Source of the DNA: Clostridiales bacterium
Lineage (GTDB): Bacteria > Bacillota > Clostridia > Peptostreptococcales > Acidaminobacteraceae
Reading direction: 5' to 3'
DNA: 64,000 nt
Assembly (NCBI GenBank): GCA_016933835.1
Contig: JAFGAC010000206.1
Coordinates: forward strand, 16,450-80,449
Part shown: in pieces, positions 9,488 through 17,656 of the stretch
Position numbering within the stretch: position 1 is the stretch's first letter
Layout of the letters: each line of letters begins with the position of its first letter
Made by a program: the position numbers and the translations under genes
Notes under the pieces: model-generated
The model's input: the letters and a program-made list of their open reading frames with translations, nothing else
What the model was told of the DNA's origin: nothing
Databases searched by the model: none

Positions 9488-9952
9488 TTATCCCCTAAAT
9501 ATTTGTAATTTTTCAAGAGCAAATTTTTCTTTAGCTCTCATTTCTTTTTTTTCTTCTTCATCCAAATGATCAAATCCTAATAAATGATACATGCTGTGCA
9601 CGACTAGATACGTAAATTCTCTTTCTATAGAATGTCCAAATTCTTTAGCTTGTTCAAGTACTTTTTCAGCTGAAATTACAATATCTCCCATAACCAGATA
9701 TTCGATTTTTTTTAAATTATCAATTAAATTTTCATACTGCGGAAATGATAAAACATCAGTTGCTTCATCCTTTTGTCGATGTTCATAATTGAGTTCTTTT
9801 ATTCTGTCATTGTCTACTATAATAACTGAAATTTCACCTTCATTTTCAATTTTTTCAATAGCTAATATTTTCTCAATTGCATCTATAATATATTTTTCGA
9901 TTGCATTGCTTATTTCAAGTTTGTCCTGTTCATTTCCAATAAATATATCCAT
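9488..9952 (-). CDS. ybeY: Endoribonuclease YbeY (16S rRNA maturation)
   Basis: YbeY is a zinc endoribonuclease for 16S rRNA 3' processing and ribosome quality control. The metal motif HxxxHLxxxDH is present as HSMYHLLGFDH near the C-terminus, and TDVLSFPQ is family-typical. Length is 154 residues. It follows phoH by 12 bases, the usual phoH-ybeY pair. Confidence 0.96.
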   Translation of the reverse strand: MDIFIGNEQDKLEISNAIEKYIIDAIEKILAIEKIENEGEISVIIVDNDRIKELNYEHRQKDEATDVLSFPQYENLIDNLKKIEYLVMGDIVISAEKVLEQAKEFGHSIEREFTYLVVHSMYHLLGFDHLDEEEKKEMRAKEKFALEKLQIFRG

Positions 9953-9964
9953 TATACTCTCCCA

Positions 9965-10924
9965 TTATTTATTATTTTGACGTTCATATTTCTCATAATT
10001 CAAAATTATTTTTTTTACAAGAGAGTGTCTAACAACATCTTTCTCACTTAAATAAATAAATTTTATCTCTGAAATATCTCTTAATACTTTTGAAGCATGC
10101 AAAAGTCCAGAAGGTTTACCATAAGGCAAATCAATTTGAGTTATATCTCCATTAATGACAACTTTAGAACCAAATCCAAAACGTGTAATGAACATTTTCA
10201 TTTGCTCCTTTGTTGTATTTTGAGCTTCATCTAGAATAATAAAACTGTTATCAAGAGTTCTACCTCTCATGTATGCCAGAGGCGCTACTTCAATAAGCCC
10301 TCTTTCCTTCAGCTTATTATAAGTTTCAACTCCCAAAATATCAAACAACGCATCATATAATGGCCGTAAATATGGATCGACCTTCATTTCCATGTCTCCA
10401 GGTAGAAAACCAAGTCTCTCACCTGCTTCTATCGCTGGTCTTGTGAGAATAATGCGCTTTACTTCTCTATTTTTAAATGCCCTTATTGCCATTGCAACTG
10501 CAAGATATGTTTTACCCGTACCCGCTGGGCCTATTCCGAAGGTGACAACATTATTTTCTATTGCTTTATAATATTTGTATTGACCCTGTGTTTTAGGTTT
10601 TATGAATTTTCCATTTGAAGTTGCAACTATAATTTCACTGTTTATTTTTTCGAATTCTTCATATTGATTGTTTTCTATAAGATTAAGTCCGTTTTCCAAT
10701 TTGTGGTAATCTATATTATGCCCTTTTATTATTTCGCTAATCATTATGTCTAGAAGTCGAACTGCTTTATCGACATTTTCGCCTTCACCCTTTATAATTA
10801 TTTCATCCAATGATGAGAAAATTTGCACTGCAAGACGTGATTCAATTATTTTTATATTTTCATCAAAATCCCCAAATAACTCACGTAGAATTTCATTGCT
10901 TTCTACTTTTAATTTTCTCTCCAT
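9965..10924 (-). CDS. phoH: PhoH family protein (ATP-binding, RNA-related)
   Basis: A PhoH-like ATPase of the YbeZ group, usually paired with YbeY in RNA metabolism. The N-terminal ~100 residues are a KH-like module (IKIIESRLAVQIFSSLDEIIIKGE). The ATPase follows with Walker A GPAGTGKT and Walker B-like FIILDEAQN. The 319 residues match the family. An extended -10 element (TGATAAAAT, 10948-10956) sits between the yqeY terminator and the start, so a new transcript may begin here. Confidence 0.94.
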   Translation of the reverse strand: MERKLKVESNEILRELFGDFDENIKIIESRLAVQIFSSLDEIIIKGEGENVDKAVRLLDIMISEIIKGHNIDYHKLENGLNLIENNQYEEFEKINSEIIVATSNGKFIKPKTQGQYKYYKAIENNVVTFGIGPAGTGKTYLAVAMAIRAFKNREVKRIILTRPAIEAGERLGFLPGDMEMKVDPYLRPLYDALFDILGVETYNKLKERGLIEVAPLAYMRGRTLDNSFIILDEAQNTTKEQMKMFITRFGFGSKVVINGDITQIDLPYGKPSGLLHASKVLRDISEIKFIYLSEKDVVRHSLVKKIILNYEKYERQNNK

Positions 10925-10975
10925 ATCAACACCTCAATTATCCTTTAATTTTATCATAATTATGGCAAGTAAAAT

Positions 10976-11001
10976 AGAAAAAGCTGCCATTTTGGCAGCT
11001 T
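10976..11001 (-). terminator. Rho-independent terminator after yqeY
   Basis: An eight-pair GC-rich stem, AAGCTGCC with GGCAGCTT, and a loop of five, followed on the minus strand by TTTTTCTATTTT. It ends the HIT-rpsU-yqeY unit just before the phoH promoter region. Confidence 0.88.
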
Positions 11002-11007
11002 CCTTTT

Positions 11008-11454
11008 TTAATTGCTTAAACACTCTTTGATAATTGTTGATAATGTTTTACCATCTGCTCTTCCAGAAGTCTTGTCTTTCATGGCAGCCATTACGCTCCC
11101 CATATCCTTCATTGAAACAGCACCTACTTCTTTTATTGTTTCAGACACAAGCTTTCGTAATTCTTCAACAGTTAATTGCTCTGGCAAATAGTCCATTAGA
11201 ATTGCGATTTCAGCCTCCGTCTCATTAATGAGATCTTCTCTCGAAGCTTTCATAAATTCTTCTAATGCAGCTTTTTTTTGTTTAATCTGCTTCTGAATTA
11301 TTTCAATTACATCTTGGTCTGCTAGTTCGACTCTTGTATCAACTTCTACTTGCTTAATCGCAGCTCTCAACATTATTACAGTTGATTTTTTCACTACATC
11401 TTTATCTCTCATAGCTGCTTTTAAGTCCTGCATCAATAGCTCTTTAATCAACAC
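11008..11454 (-). CDS. yqeY: GatB/YqeY domain protein
   Basis: A 148-residue YqeY protein, related to the tail domain of GatB, the tRNA-dependent amidotransferase subunit. Free-standing YqeY has no settled function but is nearly always next to rpsU. The start is GTG, giving MLIKELLMQDLKAAMRDKD, which aligns with the usual N-terminus. No in-frame ATG gives a better fit. AAGGAG lies 13 bases upstream, rather far. The C-terminus MGSVMAAMKDKTSGRADGKTLSTIIKECL is characteristic. Confidence 0.94.
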   Translation of the reverse strand: MLIKELLMQDLKAAMRDKDVVKKSTVIMLRAAIKQVEVDTRVELADQDVIEIIQKQIKQKKAALEEFMKASREDLINETEAEIAILMDYLPEQLTVEELRKLVSETIKEVGAVSMKDMGSVMAAMKDKTSGRADGKTLSTIIKECLSN

Positions 11455-11469
11455 TCGAAAAACATCTCC

Positions 11470-11655
11470 TTAGAAAGATTTTTTCTTATTCTTTTTCCTA
11501 GCAGCTTCTGATTTCAACTTCTTTTTAACGCTAGGTTTTTCGTAATGCTTTCTTTTCTTGATTTCGGCCATAATACCAGAACGAGAAGTTTCTCTTTTAA
11601 ATCTCTTCAAAGCACTATCTATAGACTCATTAGGCTTTAACTTAATCCCTGACAT
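11470..11655 (-). CDS. rpsU: 30S ribosomal protein S21
   Basis: A 61-residue basic protein of the small subunit. [35 protein letters not shown] is the S21 core, and the tail is lysine/arginine rich. A strong GGAGGGAGGG precedes the ATG. It has its own promoter just after the HIT gene and is followed by yqeY at 15 bases. Confidence 0.98.
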   Translation of the reverse strand: MSGIKLKPNESIDSALKRFKRETSRSGIMAEIKKRKHYEKPSVKKKLKSEAARKKNKKKSF

Positions 11656-11727
11656 CCATATTCCCTCCCTCCGATTTAAACTTGCATTCTGACTAATTTA
11701 CAGAGGAATCCAACAGAATACTAAATC

Positions 11728-11756
11728 ATTATAATATAGTTCAATAAAAAAATCAA
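11728..11756 (-). promoter_or_regulatory. Promoter of rpsU
   Basis: TTGATT (11751-11756), a 17-base spacer and TATAAT (11728-11733) on the minus strand, about 70 bases before the rpsU start. It lies immediately after the HIT-gene stop, so S21 and YqeY can be made independently of the mtaB operon. Confidence 0.75.
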
Positions 11757-11762
11757 TGTTTT

Positions 11763-12107
11763 TTAACCTGGAGGCCACTGCATTTGTCGACCTGCCACGA
11801 GATGAAAATGAATATGGTAAACTTCTTGTCCACCCATTTTATTTACATTGATCACTATTCTGTATCCATCCTCTGAAAACCCTTCATTTTGCGCGTATTT
11901 CTTTATAGATTTAAGCATTTTTTTAAGAATTTCAAAATCATTTTCATCTGCAGTATCCAAAGATTCAATATGTTTTTTAGGAACAAATAAAAGATGTATA
12001 GGTGCTTGAGGATTAATATCATTAAATGCAACCATTAAATCGTCCTCATAAACAAATTTAGATGGAATCTCACCACTGATAATTTTACAAAATAAACAGT
12101 CATTCAT
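11763..12107 (-). CDS. HIT family hydrolase (HinT-like)
   Basis: A histidine-triad nucleotide-binding protein that acts on purine nucleoside phosphoramidates or similar adenylylated compounds. The triad is HIHFH in EVYHIHFHLVAGRQMQWPPG. The N-terminus CLFCKIISGEIPSKFVYEDD has the zinc-type CxxC. At 114 residues it is the HINT/PKCI-like length. It is five bases after mtaB. The physiological substrate is unknown. Confidence 0.94.
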   Translation of the reverse strand: MNDCLFCKIISGEIPSKFVYEDDLMVAFNDINPQAPIHLLFVPKKHIESLDTADENDFEILKKMLKSIKKYAQNEGFSEDGYRIVINVNKMGGQEVYHIHFHLVAGRQMQWPPG

Positions 12108-12112
12108 ATTTA

Positions 12113-13411
12113 TTACCCCCTTAACTTACCAATCATAAAGTTATCACTCAAATCAATCAAATAAACTGATATTATTTTATTAGTTAAATCCATTTCACCT
12201 GTGTAATCAATTTCAACTTTGATATATTCAACCGTATGACCCCACCATTTGCCTTTATCATGAGACTCAAATAGTACATCGACTTCTTTACCGATGAATT
12301 TGTTGAAATAACTGTGTCTCGATTTTCTTGTCTCTGCAATCAGTATTTCACTTCTTGTGTTTTTTATTTCTTCATCTACTTGCCCATCCATCTCAGCTGC
12401 TTTTGTGCCTTTTCTTTTTGAATATTTAAAGACATGAACATCACTAAATTGAACTTTTTTTACAAATGATAGCGTTTCATTGAATTCTTCATCTGTCTCA
12501 CCGGGAAAACCCACAATTATATCCGTTGTGATACTGGCATCTGGAAAATAATTTCTTATTATTTTTACTTTCTCAAAATATTCATCAGCATCATATTTTC
12601 TATTCATTCTTCTCAATACTGAAGAAGAGCCGCTTTGCAAGGATAAATGAAAATGTGGACATAATTTAGGAACAACTGAAACAGCGCCATTGAAATTTTC
12701 ACCAATGATATTTTGTTCTAAAGAACCGATTCTGATTCGTTCAACTCCCGGAATATGTTGAAGTTCAGCCATCAATTCAAAAAGACCTATATCATTTTTT
12801 TCCTTGCCGTAACTGGCGATATGAATGCCCGTCAGCACTATTTCTTGGTATCCTTTTGATGCCAATAATGAAACTTCATCAATAATATTTTTTTTATCTC
12901 GGGAGCGTATATTCCCCCTTGCATATGGAATAATGCAATATGAACAATATTGATTACACCCATCTTGTATCTTAATAAAAGCCCGCACTTTATCATGAAT
13001 ATCATCAACAGACATTTCTTCATATTTCTTCAATGTATATATATCATACACTTGGAGTCTGTTTTTAACAGTCGGATGATTTTCCACCAATTCAACCATT
13101 TTATTTTTATCGATATTTCCTACGATCAGATCAAGATCTTCAATCTTCTTTAACTCAAGTGGTGCGATCTGAGCATAACATCCTGCTGCAACAACAAGCG
13201 CCTGAGGATTCAATCGTTTGCATCTCCTGATTATTTGTCTTGATTTGCGGTCACTCAAATGTGTGACTGTGCAAGTGTTCACAATATATATATCTGATTT
13301 TTCCTTAAAATCCACGATTTCATAACCTTTTTTTGAAAATTGATCCATCATCGCTTCTGTTTCGTACTGATTGACTTTGCATCCCAAGGTATGAAAAGCT
13401 ACTTTTGACAT
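12113..13411 (-). CDS. mtaB: tRNA (ms2t6A37) methylthiotransferase MtaB
   Basis: A radical-SAM methylthiotransferase that converts t6A37 to ms2t6A in tRNAs reading ANN codons. The N-terminal UPF0004 domain holds cluster cysteines at CKVNQYETE, NTCTV and AAGCYAQ. The radical-SAM triad is CNQYCSYC. A TRAM-like domain is at the C-terminus. At 432 residues it belongs to the MtaB/YqeV branch rather than MiaB. Start and rsmE stop abut directly (TAAATG). Confidence 0.95.
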   Translation of the reverse strand: MSKVAFHTLGCKVNQYETEAMMDQFSKKGYEIVDFKEKSDIYIVNTCTVTHLSDRKSRQIIRRCKRLNPQALVVAAGCYAQIAPLELKKIEDLDLIVGNIDKNKMVELVENHPTVKNRLQVYDIYTLKKYEEMSVDDIHDKVRAFIKIQDGCNQYCSYCIIPYARGNIRSRDKKNIIDEVSLLASKGYQEIVLTGIHIASYGKEKNDIGLFELMAELQHIPGVERIRIGSLEQNIIGENFNGAVSVVPKLCPHFHLSLQSGSSSVLRRMNRKYDADEYFEKVKIIRNYFPDASITTDIIVGFPGETDEEFNETLSFVKKVQFSDVHVFKYSKRKGTKAAEMDGQVDEEIKNTRSEILIAETRKSRHSYFNKFIGKEVDVLFESHDKGKWWGHTVEYIKVEIDYTGEMDLTNKIISVYLIDLSDNFMIGKLRG

Positions 13412-14140
13412 TTAATCACCTATATCTCCCAAATAAAATTGCACTATTCCAACTGAAAATACAGCCGCTGTTTCTGTTCTCAGAATTCTATTTCCCAAAC
13501 TGACTATTCTTGTTTTTTCAGAAAACAGTTGTTTGATTTCCTTTTCATCAATGCCACCTTCTGGGCCAATGAAAACACCTATATTTTTCATGCCTCTGCA
13601 CTGATCCAATATTTCTTTCAACTTGCTTTTTCCCTCATTTTCATAAGGGACCAACAACACATCCAACTCAGCAAAATACTTCTCCTTTAAATCTTTCAGA
13701 TCAACAGGAGCGTCAATCAAAGGCACTTTCACTTTTTTTGATTGTTTCGCTGCCGCATAGGCTATTTTTTCCCAACGGTCCAATTTTCCAGATTTATTGA
13801 TCTTCATGATTGTCCTCGATGTATTCACCGGAACAATTCTGTAAATACCAAGTTCCGTTGTCTTTTGTATTATCAAGTCCATCTTGTCTGATTTCGGCAA
13901 TCCCTGAAAAAGGGTAATATTTATATCCGATTCTCTTTTTATATCTAATGAAGCAATAGTTACAAATTCAACAACATTATCCATATGCACGATTTCACAC
14001 AGATATTCTTTCTCATCATAAACGATTTCAACTTCGTCTTTTACTCTTAACCGCAGCACTTTCTTGATATGCTTCACTTCATCAGGATCTTTAACAATAA
14101 ATCCATTATCTATTTTTTCATCAGCAAAAAATCTATTCAT
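13412..14140 (-). CDS. rsmE: 16S rRNA (uracil(1498)-N3)-methyltransferase RsmE
   Basis: A SPOUT methyltransferase for m3U1498 of 16S rRNA. The N-terminal PUA-like part begins MNRFFADEKIDNGFIVKDPDEVKHIKKVLR, and the SAM-binding knot contains GVFIGPEGGIDEKE and LGNRILRTETAA. Two adjacent ATG codons overlap the prmA stop in ATGATGA; the second is taken because it gives the better spacing from AAGAGG. A longer upstream frame exists but has no ribosome binding site. Confidence 0.95.
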   Translation of the reverse strand: MNRFFADEKIDNGFIVKDPDEVKHIKKVLRLRVKDEVEIVYDEKEYLCEIVHMDNVVEFVTIASLDIKRESDINITLFQGLPKSDKMDLIIQKTTELGIYRIVPVNTSRTIMKINKSGKLDRWEKIAYAAAKQSKKVKVPLIDAPVDLKDLKEKYFAELDVLLVPYENEGKSKLKEILDQCRGMKNIGVFIGPEGGIDEKEIKQLFSEKTRIVSLGNRILRTETAAVFSVGIVQFYLGDIGD

Positions 14141-15081
14141 CATAACCTCTTCTTTGATACAATTGTATACCATTCACCTTTGTTAATTGTTTCAACAATT
14201 TCAAAGTTATTTATTTCTAAAGCATTTATAACTTCTTCAAATTTAAAATCAATAATTCCTGATGAAATGAAATACCCGTCATCAACAATGTAGTCTCCAA
14301 TAGAATCACTTATTTCAATAATGACATCGGCTATGATATTGGCGACAACAATGTCTGCTTTCCCTGTTATATCGTCTGTCAAGTTACCATGAATAATTTG
14401 AACTTGATTATCCACACCGTTCATTTTAGCATTTTCGATTGCTGTTTCACATGCAACTTCTGAGAAATCAACACCTATCACTTTCTTAGCTCCAAGTTTA
14501 GCTGCTGCGATGGATAGAATCCCACTGCCACATCCGATATCAAAAACCAATTGATCTTTCTCAATGAATTTCTCAAGAGCTTCCATGCACGTAAATGTAG
14601 TTTCATGGGTCCCTGAACCAAACGCGCCACTTGGATCCATAAGAAGCGAAACTCTATCATCTGGAATTTGAACTTTTTCCCATGACGGAACAATAAATAA
14701 TCTCTTTCCAACAAGAAATGGCTTGTAATACTTCTTCCATTCATTTGCCCAATCTTTCTCATCTAGTTCATTAATTTCTATGTTGAACTTTCCTATATCC
14801 AATCCAGAAGCTTTAATTCTCATCATCTCTTGAGTCAAATAATTTATCATCTCTTCATAATTATCAATTTTATTCACATAGCCTTTTATCACAGCTCTTG
14901 ATTCTTTGGGCATCACTTCATCATAATCTATATAGTCCCAATCACCATCTTCTGTGCTGCTAAAAACTGGATCATCCGGATCTTCAATTACCAATCCATC
15001 AATGTCAAATTGGTAAAGCATATTTGAAACCGCTTCAACAGCCTCGTGTGATGTGAATATTTTCAATTCAAACCAAACCAT
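14140..15081 (-). CDS. prmA: Ribosomal protein L11 methyltransferase
   Basis: PrmA trimethylates L11. The N-terminal substrate-recognition domain (about 1-110) is followed by the class I methyltransferase core with VFDIGCGSGILSIAAAKLGAKKVIGVD and VVANIIADVI. WKKYYKPFLVGKRLFIVPSWE and FGSGTHETT are family-typical. The 313 residues are normal. In many Clostridia prmA directly follows dnaJ; here about 6.7 kb separates them. Confidence 0.95.
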   Translation of the reverse strand: MVWFELKIFTSHEAVEAVSNMLYQFDIDGLVIEDPDDPVFSSTEDGDWDYIDYDEVMPKESRAVIKGYVNKIDNYEEMINYLTQEMMRIKASGLDIGKFNIEINELDEKDWANEWKKYYKPFLVGKRLFIVPSWEKVQIPDDRVSLLMDPSGAFGSGTHETTFTCMEALEKFIEKDQLVFDIGCGSGILSIAAAKLGAKKVIGVDFSEVACETAIENAKMNGVDNQVQIIHGNLTDDITGKADIVVANIIADVIIEISDSIGDYIVDDGYFISSGIIDFKFEEVINALEINNFEIVETINKGEWYTIVSKKRL

Positions 15082-15138
15082 AAAACCACCTCCTGATTAT
15101 TCTCATTATAGCATAAACCATACTTAAATTTTCTTCAA

Positions 15139-15163
15139 GAAAAAAGACAACTTTACAGTTGCC
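15139..15163 (-). terminator. Rho-independent terminator after the small membrane protein gene
   Basis: GGCAAC and GTTGTC form a six-pair stem with a six-base loop, followed by TTTTTTC on the minus strand. Confidence 0.75.
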
Positions 15164-15221
15164 ACGAATTTATTATAAGCACCAAAGTTTCTAATGCACC
15201 GAATACTTATAAAGTATCGCC

Positions 15222-15578
15222 TTACCGCAACAATATATTTACTGAAAATCCGATGATGAGCAATACAAATAATGCAATTATCACAAAAATTTTAAATTTT
15301 TTTTCTATATCATCCAACTCTGAAAATCTTCTTCTATTCTCTTTCCATTTATTCTTGTTGGCTAATCCCAGTATTGTAAAAACTACACCCATTCCAATAA
15401 ATCCTGGATTGTTTGTACTGATTAGCAGTGGAACACCTGCTCCAATCCAAGTGATACCTATTACAAATAACGCAAAATAATCAATTGGTCTTTTTGGTCG
15501 ATCCCGAAAAATTTTATAATATATGACTCTAATCACTAAAATGAGTATAAGAGTCAATCCAATCAAATAATTAAACAT
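15222..15578 (-). CDS. Small integral membrane protein, function unknown
   Basis: I do not recognise this 118-residue protein. It has about four hydrophobic segments (roughly residues 1-20, 35-55, 62-80 and 97-117) around a basic loop, NKNKWKENRRRF. A strong GGAGGAG ribosome binding site and a terminator downstream argue that it is real. It stands between the dipeptide transporter genes and prmA, in the interval where other Clostridia have nothing. No residues suggest catalysis. Confidence 0.72.
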   Translation of the reverse strand: MFNYLIGLTLILILVIRVIYYKIFRDRPKRPIDYFALFVIGITWIGAGVPLLISTNNPGFIGMGVVFTILGLANKNKWKENRRRFSELDDIEKKFKIFVIIALFVLLIIGFSVNILLR

Positions 15579-15644
15579 TAAAATCTCCTCCTAATTGATA
15601 AATACCATTTCAGACTATTTTCAATAATATTTTTTCTATAAAAA

Positions 15645-15677
15645 AAAATAAAAACTTCTGCCAATTAACAGAAGTTT
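15645..15677 (-). terminator. Rho-independent terminator after dppC-like gene
   Basis: A nine-pair stem, AAACTTCTG with CAGAAGTTT, and an eight-base loop, followed by TTTATTTTTTTT on the minus strand. It ends the dipeptide transporter operon. Confidence 0.87.
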
Positions 15678-15683
15678 CATTTA

Positions 15684-16568
15684 CTATTCTTTTAATCTTG
15701 GATCAAGGGCATCTCTTAAGCCATCACCCAATAAATTGAAACCTAAAACAGTAATCATAATAGCTACACCAGGATACATGACAGACCATGGAGCTTGTCT
15801 CATGTACCCTCTTGCATCAGCAAGCATTGAACCCCATTCTGATATAGGAGGTTGTGCTCCAAGCCCAAGAAAACTCAAACCAGCTGCTTCCAGTATAGCT
15901 GTCCCTATAGTCAAAGTAGACTGAACAAGAATTGGTGCAAGACAATTAGGTAAAATATGTCGAGTTATAATTTCAAAATCAGTGCAACCTATAGAGATGG
16001 CTGCCTCAATATATTCATTTTCTTTAACAGAGAGTACTGATGATCTGACAATTCTCGCGAACCTGGGAATATTGACTATTCCCACTGCAATCATGGCATT
16101 GGTAAGACTAGGTCCTAAAATAGTTACAATGGCAAGTGCCAAAAGTATCGTCGGAAAAGCCAACATAATATCGACAAATCTCATCACGATTGTATCGACT
16201 TTACCTCCATAATATCCCGAAACAACGCCCATGGCTGTTCCTAATATTAGTGCAATTCCAACTGAAATAATTCCGATTTCAACTGAAATTCTTGCACCAT
16301 ATAAAATTCTGCTGAATACATCTCTACCTTGTGAATCAGTTCCCATTATATACTCCATTGAAGGTTCATTATGTCTTAATGCCAACTGTCCAACAATTGG
16401 GTCATGCGGAGCCATCAAAGGTGCAAAAACAGCGGTAAATAAAAGAATTATCACGATTAAAAGCCCAAACATGGACGTTTTACTTTTTTTCAAACGCTTG
16501 AATACATTCGCCCAGAGACCTGTTACTTCATTGTTTCCTTCTGCTAAGTTCTTTTTTTTCATCATCAT
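15684..16568 (-). CDS. dppC: Dipeptide/oligopeptide ABC transporter permease, DppC type
   Basis: Second membrane subunit of the peptide importer. A cytoplasmic N-terminus (residues 1-30) leads into a first helix, then the OppC N-terminal periplasmic piece with HDPIVGQLALRHNEPS and GTDSQGRDVFSRILYGAR, and five more helices. The EAA loop reads EAAISIGCTDFEIITRHILPN, followed by EAAGLSFLGLGAQPP. The 294 residues fit. ATG occurs three times in a row at the start; the first is given. It is 13 bases after dppB. Confidence 0.93.
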   Translation of the reverse strand: MMMKKKNLAEGNNEVTGLWANVFKRLKKSKTSMFGLLIVIILLFTAVFAPLMAPHDPIVGQLALRHNEPSMEYIMGTDSQGRDVFSRILYGARISVEIGIISVGIALILGTAMGVVSGYYGGKVDTIVMRFVDIMLAFPTILLALAIVTILGPSLTNAMIAVGIVNIPRFARIVRSSVLSVKENEYIEAAISIGCTDFEIITRHILPNCLAPILVQSTLTIGTAILEAAGLSFLGLGAQPPISEWGSMLADARGYMRQAPWSVMYPGVAIMITVLGFNLLGDGLRDALDPRLKE

Positions 16569-16581
16569 TCTCTCCCTTCAA

Positions 16582-17586
16582 TTAATCTAATGAAATTCGT
16601 GGATCAATAAACATATAAGTGATATCCACAATTAAATTGACAAGAACAAAGAAAAATGCAATTACAAGGATACCTCCTTGCACCATGGGATAATCTCTGG
16701 CCATGATTGATAAATACATCTTTCTTCCTAATCCAGGAAGAGAAAAAACAGTTTCTGTCATAACTGCCCCACCAAGCAATAGCCCGATTTGAAGTCCAAT
16801 GACAGTAATGATTGGTAAAAACGCATTTTTTATTGCATGCTTAAATATAATTACTTTTTCGGATAATCCCTTGGCTCTAGCCGTTCTGATATAATCTTGG
16901 CGCATCACCTCAAGCATACTTGAACGTGTCATTCTCGCAATGATTGCCATCGGAATGGTCGCTAGAGCAAAACCAGGCATAAGCAAATGCAAGATTCCAT
17001 CTTTAAAGGCAGCAAAATTTCCTGCCATCAACGTATCTATTAAAATGAAATTGGTAATTCTCGGAACATCAAAGCTCACGGCTAATCTTCCCGAGGCGGG
17101 TAATATTCCAAGTTTATATGAGAATAACCAAATCATTAATAATCCTAGCCAAAATATAGGCATGGAAACACCGACAAGCGCCCCTACCATACTTACATTA
17201 TCAAAAATTGAATATTGTTTTACTGCAGCTAATGTTCCAGCTGCTATCCCGACAACAATTGCAATAATCATTGAAAAGATTGTCAGTTCTAATGTTGCCG
17301 CAAATGCGGTAAATAATTCCGTTGTTACTGATTCATTTGTTATGATTGATGTTCCTAAATCGCCATTAATGATATTTTTCATAAAACTGAAATACTGAAT
17401 GATCAACGGTTCATTTAATCCTAATTTTTCCTGTAGTTCAATAACAGCTTGAGCTGTTGCTCTTTCACCTAAGATTACTCGAGCAGGATCTCCAGGTATA
17501 AAATGAAGAATTGAAAAGGCTAAAATACTAACTCCGATTAAAACAGGTAATACCAATAGGATTCTTTTTATGATTGCATTGCCCAT
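16582..17586 (-). CDS. dppB: Dipeptide/oligopeptide ABC transporter permease, DppB type
   Basis: First membrane subunit of the importer. The N-terminus IIKRILLVLPVLIGVSILAFSILHFIPGDPARVILG is typical of DppB/OppB. The EAA loop is RTARAKGLSEKVIIFKHAIKNAFLPIITVIG. Six helices are predicted over 334 residues. GGGAGA precedes the ATG. It lies between the substrate-binding protein gene and dppC. A large inverted repeat upstream probably reduces its expression relative to the binding protein. Confidence 0.94.
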   Translation of the reverse strand: MGNAIIKRILLVLPVLIGVSILAFSILHFIPGDPARVILGERATAQAVIELQEKLGLNEPLIIQYFSFMKNIINGDLGTSIITNESVTTELFTAFAATLELTIFSMIIAIVVGIAAGTLAAVKQYSIFDNVSMVGALVGVSMPIFWLGLLMIWLFSYKLGILPASGRLAVSFDVPRITNFILIDTLMAGNFAAFKDGILHLLMPGFALATIPMAIIARMTRSSMLEVMRQDYIRTARAKGLSEKVIIFKHAIKNAFLPIITVIGLQIGLLLGGAVMTETVFSLPGLGRKMYLSIMARDYPMVQGGILVIAFFFVLVNLIVDITYMFIDPRISLD

Positions 17587-17610
17587 AGTTGATTCTCCCT
17601 TTCATCAAAT

Positions 17611-17649
17611 TTAAATAATAGGGAGCATTCTCAGCTCCCTATTATTTAA
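17611..17649 (-). repeat. 16-bp perfect inverted repeat between binding-protein and permease genes
   Basis: Arms 17611-17626 and 17634-17649 are perfect complements (core AATAGGGAGC / GCTCCCTATT) around a seven-base loop. The following sequence is TATTATTTAAATTT-like rather than a clean T run. This looks like the intercistronic stem that protects the abundant binding-protein message or partly terminates transcription before the permeases. Confidence 0.8.
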
Positions 17650-17656
17650 TTTAAAT

